This document shows, piece after piece, positions 46,853 to 50,625 of a DNA stretch of 50,625 nt (positions are counted from its first letter, which is position 1; each line of letters starts with the position of its first letter). Made by a program: the position numbers and the translations under genes. This stretch comes from Clostridia bacterium (GTDB lineage Bacteria > Bacillota > Clostridia > Oscillospirales > CAG-272), in assembly GCA_017503105.1 (NCBI GenBank), contig JAFVTS010000029.1:1-50625 (forward strand). Direction: 5' to 3'. A model generated the notes under the pieces. The model searched no databases and was not told the origin of the DNA. It worked only from the letters and a program-made list of their open reading frames with translations.

Positions 46853-47452
46853 TCATCCTTTGTTTTTGTATTTATCACATTCGAGATAATATGTCGCCTC
46901 GCTGTCCGCTGTTGAAAGTGCAAACGCAAGAGGAAACATCTCAAACGCTCCCGACACGTTACGGGGATCCTCCGTTGAAGAATACCCCATATGGTAGCGT
47001 ATCGCGAAAGCCTCTTCTCTTGTAAGCTTCATATATCCGGAGATAATATAAACGCTTTTTTCTCCGTGCCCGTAAGGAAGCCTGTCGTCGTATTCGAAGG
47101 TGTCGACTCGCTGCCAGGTGCCCTTTTCGTCTTTGACGTTTCGGAAGCCTTTTTTGTATACTCCGACCTTGCAAAGGTCGTGAAGAAGAGAAACGATGGC
47201 GATGCTTTCCTCGGAATACTCGAAGCCGAAGGTCTCCTTTGCTCTCGGACTCTCAAGATAGCTCTTCAGGCAATCGTATACGTTAAGCGAGTGATCGAGA
47301 AGTCCGCCCTCGTAGGAGGAATGGAAGCGCGCACTCGCAGGTGCCGTAAAGAAATCCGACGACGGAGAGAGGAGATATTCAAGAAGCTTATCTGCCCCCT
47401 CGCGCTTTATAGATTCCGTGTAAATTTTTACAAATCGCTCTTTGTTCGTCAC
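46853..47452 (-). CDS. HD-domain phosphohydrolase-like protein
   Basis: 199 residues. Metal-binding residues of the HD superfamily are visible: HSSYEGGLLDHSLNVYD near the start, LLHDLCKVG (the His-Asp pair), GHGEKSVYI and IRYHMG. The layout resembles YhaM-like hydrolases without the OB domain. Acts on a nucleotide or RNA end in related proteins; substrate here unknown. GTG 47452 with AGGTG upstream is chosen; GTG 47464 overlapping the heparinase stop by 4 bp (GTGA) is an alternative. It sits in the glycan operon. Confidence 0.83.
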   Translation of the reverse strand: MTNKERFVKIYTESIKREGADKLLEYLLSPSSDFFTAPASARFHSSYEGGLLDHSLNVYDCLKSYLESPRAKETFGFEYSEESIAIVSLLHDLCKVGVYKKGFRNVKDEKGTWQRVDTFEYDDRLPYGHGEKSVYIISGYMKLTREEAFAIRYHMGYSSTEDPRNVSGAFEMFPLAFALSTADSEATYYLECDKYKNKG

Positions 47453-47460
47453 GTCACACC

Positions 47461-49245
47461 TCACTTGATTTCAAACAAAGCATCGAAGCTCACGCTCGGA
47501 TCCTTGAGCTCAAAATCTATAACGTAGGTCTCTCTGTCCTCACCGTGATGAGCCTTATCCATCACAAGCTCGTATTTCGCAATGCACTTATCTGCCTCAA
47601 AATATATACTCATTTTTTCGTTTTTCGACTTTATATCAACCCTATCGGAAAGAATTTCGGGCTTGCAAGGAGAAACGAATCTTTCAACGACCGAGCTCGG
47701 CTTTGAGTCAAATTCAAAGGAATCCTTGAGCGCCACAGCGCCGCTGTTTGCGTCGAAGCTCAAGCTTCTTCTCAGCGACTTGAGCGACTTTACGTCATAC
47801 GCTCCCGCTATATCGGAAACTATGCCACCCTCGGTCATTGTCGTATCTTTGGCGGCATAAGAAGCTCCCGCCTTCTGGTACTCCCCGTTGATTATCGGAA
47901 CGGAGTGGCTCGCGGACGAGTTGCAGAATATCGTGTATCTCGTATCGGGAGTGAAGTACTGACGCGTATATTCGCCTGCACCTATGTCCGCTATCAGAGA
48001 TTCACCGTTCTTATAGATAAGGAAAGAACCTACGTCGTTGTGATTGTGGGGCTCGCCGTTATTTCCCGCCTTTGCGGCTATTCCGACACCGCAAGCGGAA
48101 GATGATATATACCACTCGGCATCCTCAAGGAGATACGTTCCTATAATTTCGTTAGTGTTCGTTTTAAGATCCTCGCGAGCCAAGACCGTGTTTCTGACAG
48201 CGAGTGCGAAGCGAGCACAATAATCGTCCGAGAAATCGAAGTTTATATACTCTGCACTCGGTATTCTGTAATCGGGATAATACTTCGCAAGTATCGAAAG
48301 AGCGCCAATCGAGCACTTTCCGTGGCTTCCGCCGTCGGAGAAGCTGACGGTCCTCGACCCCTTAAAGAACACCTTGGTATAGAAGAATGCTATATTCTTT
48401 ATGTGCGGATCGTCGAAGAGGTTTATCTCCCCCTCGGTCCTTCTGTAAAGCATATCGGCAAAATACATAAAGTAGCCGAAGCCGTAGTTCCAATACGAAA
48501 GCCCCTCAAGGCACGCGCCGTCCGACGAGAAGCCTTTATAGAAGTTCTCAAGCATTGAAAGCGAGCGCTCAATGAAATGAGCAAGGCGCTCCTCGTCCCC
48601 AATCTCATAAATAGCGGTCATTCCGACGGAGCCCGCGCAAACGGCAGACCAGTTGTTCGTCACGTTATGCCAGAAGAATTCGCCTTGATTTTCATAGGCC
48701 CTTGAAAGTACTCTGCGCTCTATCTCAAAATGAATTCTGTCCTTGATTATCGGATGAAGATCGTCACCGACGAGCGTTAGCATCTCAGAGAGCGCGTGAG
48801 CAGTTTCCGACGCGAAAAGGTCAACGACGTAAGTCTTATCATCTTGCACCTTCTTTAGCCCTTTGCGCATAAGATGCGCGGGCACAGACCACGTATATTC
48901 CTCAAGCATTGCCCAGGTTATATCCTGGAGGTGTACGAGCGTGTCGGCATCCTTATGAAGCCAATACTCAAGAGCATAAGCAAGAAGCTTCTGCCGTCTG
49001 TTAAAATAGCGGTCCTCAAATTGCTTTCTGTCTCCGTCCTCCTCGAAGCGCCTGAAAAGCGCGAAGCTCAGTTGCTCGTTTGGAGTGGATTTCAAATACT
49101 CGACCTTCTTTTTAAGTCCCGCTCTGAATTCATCAAGAGACGGATTTACAAGAGCTCTTTGTTTATCCTCGTCGGTATAACTCACCGAAACGTCTTTATG
49201 CCTTTTGAGTATTTCGAGTATCTCTTCTTCTGTGTAATGCTTCAT
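47461..49245 (-). CDS. Cytosolic heparinase II/III-like protein (paralog of 13535-15334)
   Basis: 594 residues, no signal peptide. Toroid half with NNWSAVCAGSVGMTAI and LEGLSYWNYGFGYF; beta-domain with PHNHNDVGSFLIYKNG and SSASHSVPIINGEYQ. Same domain order and motifs as the copy next to ligA, nearly the same length. Likely degrades uronic-acid-containing oligosaccharides. Its ATG overlaps the stop of the upstream isomerase gene by 4 bp (ATGA), so the two are translationally coupled and probably act on the same sugar. Confidence 0.88.
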   Translation of the reverse strand: MKHYTEEEILEILKRHKDVSVSYTDEDKQRALVNPSLDEFRAGLKKKVEYLKSTPNEQLSFALFRRFEEDGDRKQFEDRYFNRRQKLLAYALEYWLHKDADTLVHLQDITWAMLEEYTWSVPAHLMRKGLKKVQDDKTYVVDLFASETAHALSEMLTLVGDDLHPIIKDRIHFEIERRVLSRAYENQGEFFWHNVTNNWSAVCAGSVGMTAIYEIGDEERLAHFIERSLSMLENFYKGFSSDGACLEGLSYWNYGFGYFMYFADMLYRRTEGEINLFDDPHIKNIAFFYTKVFFKGSRTVSFSDGGSHGKCSIGALSILAKYYPDYRIPSAEYINFDFSDDYCARFALAVRNTVLAREDLKTNTNEIIGTYLLEDAEWYISSSACGVGIAAKAGNNGEPHNHNDVGSFLIYKNGESLIADIGAGEYTRQYFTPDTRYTIFCNSSASHSVPIINGEYQKAGASYAAKDTTMTEGGIVSDIAGAYDVKSLKSLRRSLSFDANSGAVALKDSFEFDSKPSSVVERFVSPCKPEILSDRVDIKSKNEKMSIYFEADKCIAKYELVMDKAHHGEDRETYVIDFELKDPSVSFDALFEIK

Positions 49246-50042
49246 TTCTTTTCATCCTTATCAAAAATATTTTTCAGGTACTTAACGCTTTCACGAAGGC
49301 CGTCCGAGGTCTTTACCTCTATTAAGCACGTTCTCTCTTCGGGAAGGCGCGCAAGCTTTTCCTCTATCTTCACCTCGGCTGTTCCGAGCGGAAGGTGAGC
49401 GGACTTCCCTTTTGCATCGTGAAGGTGCAGGTGCAAGAGCTTGTCGGGATATTTATCAAAAACGAAAGAGTCTTTGAAATCAAGGCACAGCTCGTGACCT
49501 GTGTCAAGCGTAAGAGCAAACTTCTCGCTTTTCATAAACAAATCAAGCGCCGTGAGCTGACTCTTTGTGAAGGGATTGGAATCAACGTTCTCAATACATA
49601 TCTTGAGATCAGCCTCACCTATCTCGCTCTCACACATTGCGATAAATTCACGGACGCGAGTGAGATATTCCTCTTCGTAAACGTCGGTGAGCAATATCAC
49701 CTCTCCCGGGAGCGTCACGTACACACCCTTCAGAAGATGCATATTGATGACGGGGATCCCAAGCTCCACCGCAAATCGGATGGTGTCACGCATAACGCCG
49801 AAATAGCACTCCGAAACCTTGGGATTAAAGTCAAAAGGATTCAGCTGCTCATCAGCGTGGACGGTGTAAAACAAATTCTTTTCGGTCTTTATTTCCCGAA
49901 GGCGCGAAACGTCAAGCGCTGACGGAAGATACTGTGGGAAACTCATATTTATCTCTATAAAATCAAGTCCGCATTCATAAGCCAGATCGGCGCAGTCTTC
50001 AACGTCACGGCACTCAACGAGCGTAGGCATTCCAAATTTCAT
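49242..50042 (-). CDS. TIM-barrel sugar phosphate isomerase/epimerase
   Basis: 266 residues, xylose-isomerase-like fold. Likely metal-site segments: ICIENVDSNP, LTLDTGHELC, LLHLHLHDAKG and CLIEVKTSDG. It is shorter than and distinct from the pair at 18519-20404. First gene of the five-gene operon and coupled to the heparinase II/III gene, so it probably converts the uronate or sugar released by that enzyme. Confidence 0.87.
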   Translation of the reverse strand: MKFGMPTLVECRDVEDCADLAYECGLDFIEINMSFPQYLPSALDVSRLREIKTEKNLFYTVHADEQLNPFDFNPKVSECYFGVMRDTIRFAVELGIPVINMHLLKGVYVTLPGEVILLTDVYEEEYLTRVREFIAMCESEIGEADLKICIENVDSNPFTKSQLTALDLFMKSEKFALTLDTGHELCLDFKDSFVFDKYPDKLLHLHLHDAKGKSAHLPLGTAEVKIEEKLARLPEERTCLIEVKTSDGLRESVKYLKNIFDKDEKK

Positions 50043-50078
50043 ATATTCAAACCTTTCATAAGTTCTGTTATAGGATAT

Positions 50079-50107
50079 ATTATACTATAAAAAATAAGAA
50101 AAATCAA
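50079..50107 (-). promoter_or_regulatory. Promoter of the five-gene glycan operon
   Basis: On the minus strand TTGATT (50107-50102), 17 bp, TATAAT (50084-50079), 37 bp before the isomerase ATG. Confidence 0.7.
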
Positions 50108-50229
50108 CCGTATTTTTTCACTTTAACAAAAATTATAGTCCAAGTTCTTTATTGCGACCGCCTTGTTTTCAAGAGATGAGATTATTTTCCGCTTTAAAAA
50201 ATATTTATCAAAAAAGATCGTTTTACCCC

Positions 50230-50258
50230 TTGACAAACGCAGAATTTTAGTGTATAAT
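50230..50258 (+). promoter_or_regulatory. Consensus promoter of tRNA-Leu
   Basis: TTGACA (50230-50235), 17 bp, TATAAT (50253-50258): a perfect consensus, 12 bp before the tRNA. Confidence 0.85.
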
Positions 50259-50270
50259 ATTAACTGTTCT

Positions 50271-50354
50271 GCGGGAGTGGCGGAACTGGCAGACGCGCAC
50301 GTTTGAGGGGCGTGTGGTTTTACCGTACGGGTTCAATTCCCGTTTCCCGCACCA
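50271..50354 (+). tRNA. tRNA-Leu (anticodon GAG)
   Basis: Acceptor GCGGGAG (50271-50277) pairs with TTCCCGC before the encoded A-CCA (50351-50354). The anticodon stem CACGT/GCGTG encloses TTGAGGG, anticodon GAG at 50305-50307. A variable arm of class II length (GGTTTTACC) and the T-arm ACGGG-TTCAATT-CCCGT follow. Reads CUC and CUU leucine codons. Confidence 0.96.
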
Positions 50355-50363
50355 GACAGGAAT

Positions 50364-50399
50364 AATACGAACCTTTCAGACGAGGGGTTCGTATTTTTC
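50364..50399 (+). terminator. Terminator after tRNA-Leu
   Basis: AATACGAACC (50364-50373) pairs with GGTTCGTATT (50386-50395), followed by TTTCTTT. Confidence 0.85.
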
Positions 50400-50471
50400 T
50401 TTACAAGAGATTTCTTCGGAGTAAAGATTGGGCGAGATTGCTGACTATCATATATGCCACATATATTATTA

Positions 50472-50510
50472 ACACGCAAGGTTACGAAAAGCCTTGCGTG
50501 TTTTTCTTTA
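50472..50510 (+). terminator. Second terminator downstream of the tRNA
   Basis: ACACGCAAGG (50472-50481) pairs perfectly with CCTTGCGTGT (50492-50501), followed by TTTTCTTTA. No gene is recognised between the two terminators (50400-50470) or after it (50511-50625). Confidence 0.82.
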
Positions 50511-50625
50511 TTCAAATTCTCCTAAACGGACTACCTTCGAAATTTATATTTGATTGCCTTTCGGGTGGAGATCGTAGCATAGTTCTCGTATATGTAAACG
50601 GTCACTCGGAGCTGAAATTTTGCTG

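Noticed and set aside
50511-50625. Possible C-terminus of a minus-strand gene entering from the right edge
   Set aside because: Two minus-strand frames stay open over about 85-90 bases, too short to choose between them or support a gene.

Overview
This window looks like a chromosomal segment of an anaerobic, probably uncultured, gut-type Clostridia (Bacillota). The evidence is the AGGAGG-type ribosome binding sites, many TTGACA-17 bp-TATAAT promoters, U-tract terminators, and gene families typical of that group: a heterodimeric ABC exporter under MarR, YitT, an ECF S-component, potABCD, type-3 ProRS, and surface proteins with BspA-type leucine-rich repeats or InlB B-repeats. I see no phage, insertion sequence, plasmid or CRISPR genes. 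The taxon is inferred from these families only.

Layout. 1-1315 (-): lipoprotein with 69-bp leucine-rich repeats, cut by the window edge. 1467-5616 (-): marR plus a two-subunit ABC exporter with one degenerate ATP site. 5770-6231 (+): Nudix hydrolase. 6423-12443 (+): a 2006-residue secreted or anchored heparinase II/III-like enzyme with InlB and lectin-like modules. 12513-13367 (+): RluA-type pseudouridine synthase, probably with a non-ATG start. 13535-17364 (-): ligA and a cytosolic heparinase II/III-like enzyme. 17539-20404 (+): yitT and two paralogous TIM-barrel sugar isomerases; each isomerase is preceded by the same terminator-like palindrome with a promoter -10 box in its loop. 20448-21728 (-): aspartate-type aminotransferase. 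22126-24405 (+): proS and a degenerate biotin-ligase-like protein. 24545-28822 (-): 1425-residue lipoprotein with CxxC, InlB and leucine-rich modules. 28957-33993 (+): M50-type membrane protease and potABCD. 34032-41999: housekeeping and small genes (radical SAM, dCMP deaminase, AlaX, RluA, ECF S-component, a membrane protein with an L15-like domain, a small FTR-like protein next to thioredoxin, acyl-ACP thioesterase, a small regulatory-type protein). 42112-50042: a glycan-use region with a GH2 enzyme, a divergent AraC regulator and a five-gene operon (TIM-barrel isomerase, heparinase II/III, HD hydrolase, lipoprotein, unknown 476-residue protein). 50271-50354: tRNA-Leu(GAG).

How they fit together. 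Three heparinase II/III-like proteins, one GH2, three TIM-barrel sugar isomerase/epimerases and an AraC regulator suggest that uronic-acid-containing or similarly complex glycans are cut outside by the giant enzyme, then finished inside by the cytosolic lyases, GH2 and isomerases. The two large leucine-rich lipoproteins would be surface adhesins or binding proteins.

The most unusual items are: (1) the duplicated composite terminator/promoter ahead of the paired isomerase genes; (2) a ribosomal-protein-L15-like domain on the cytosolic side of a single-pass membrane protein; (3) a 65-residue ferredoxin:thioredoxin-reductase-like protein one base from thioredoxin; (4) a biotin-ligase-fold protein lacking its catalytic motifs, co-transcribed with proS.
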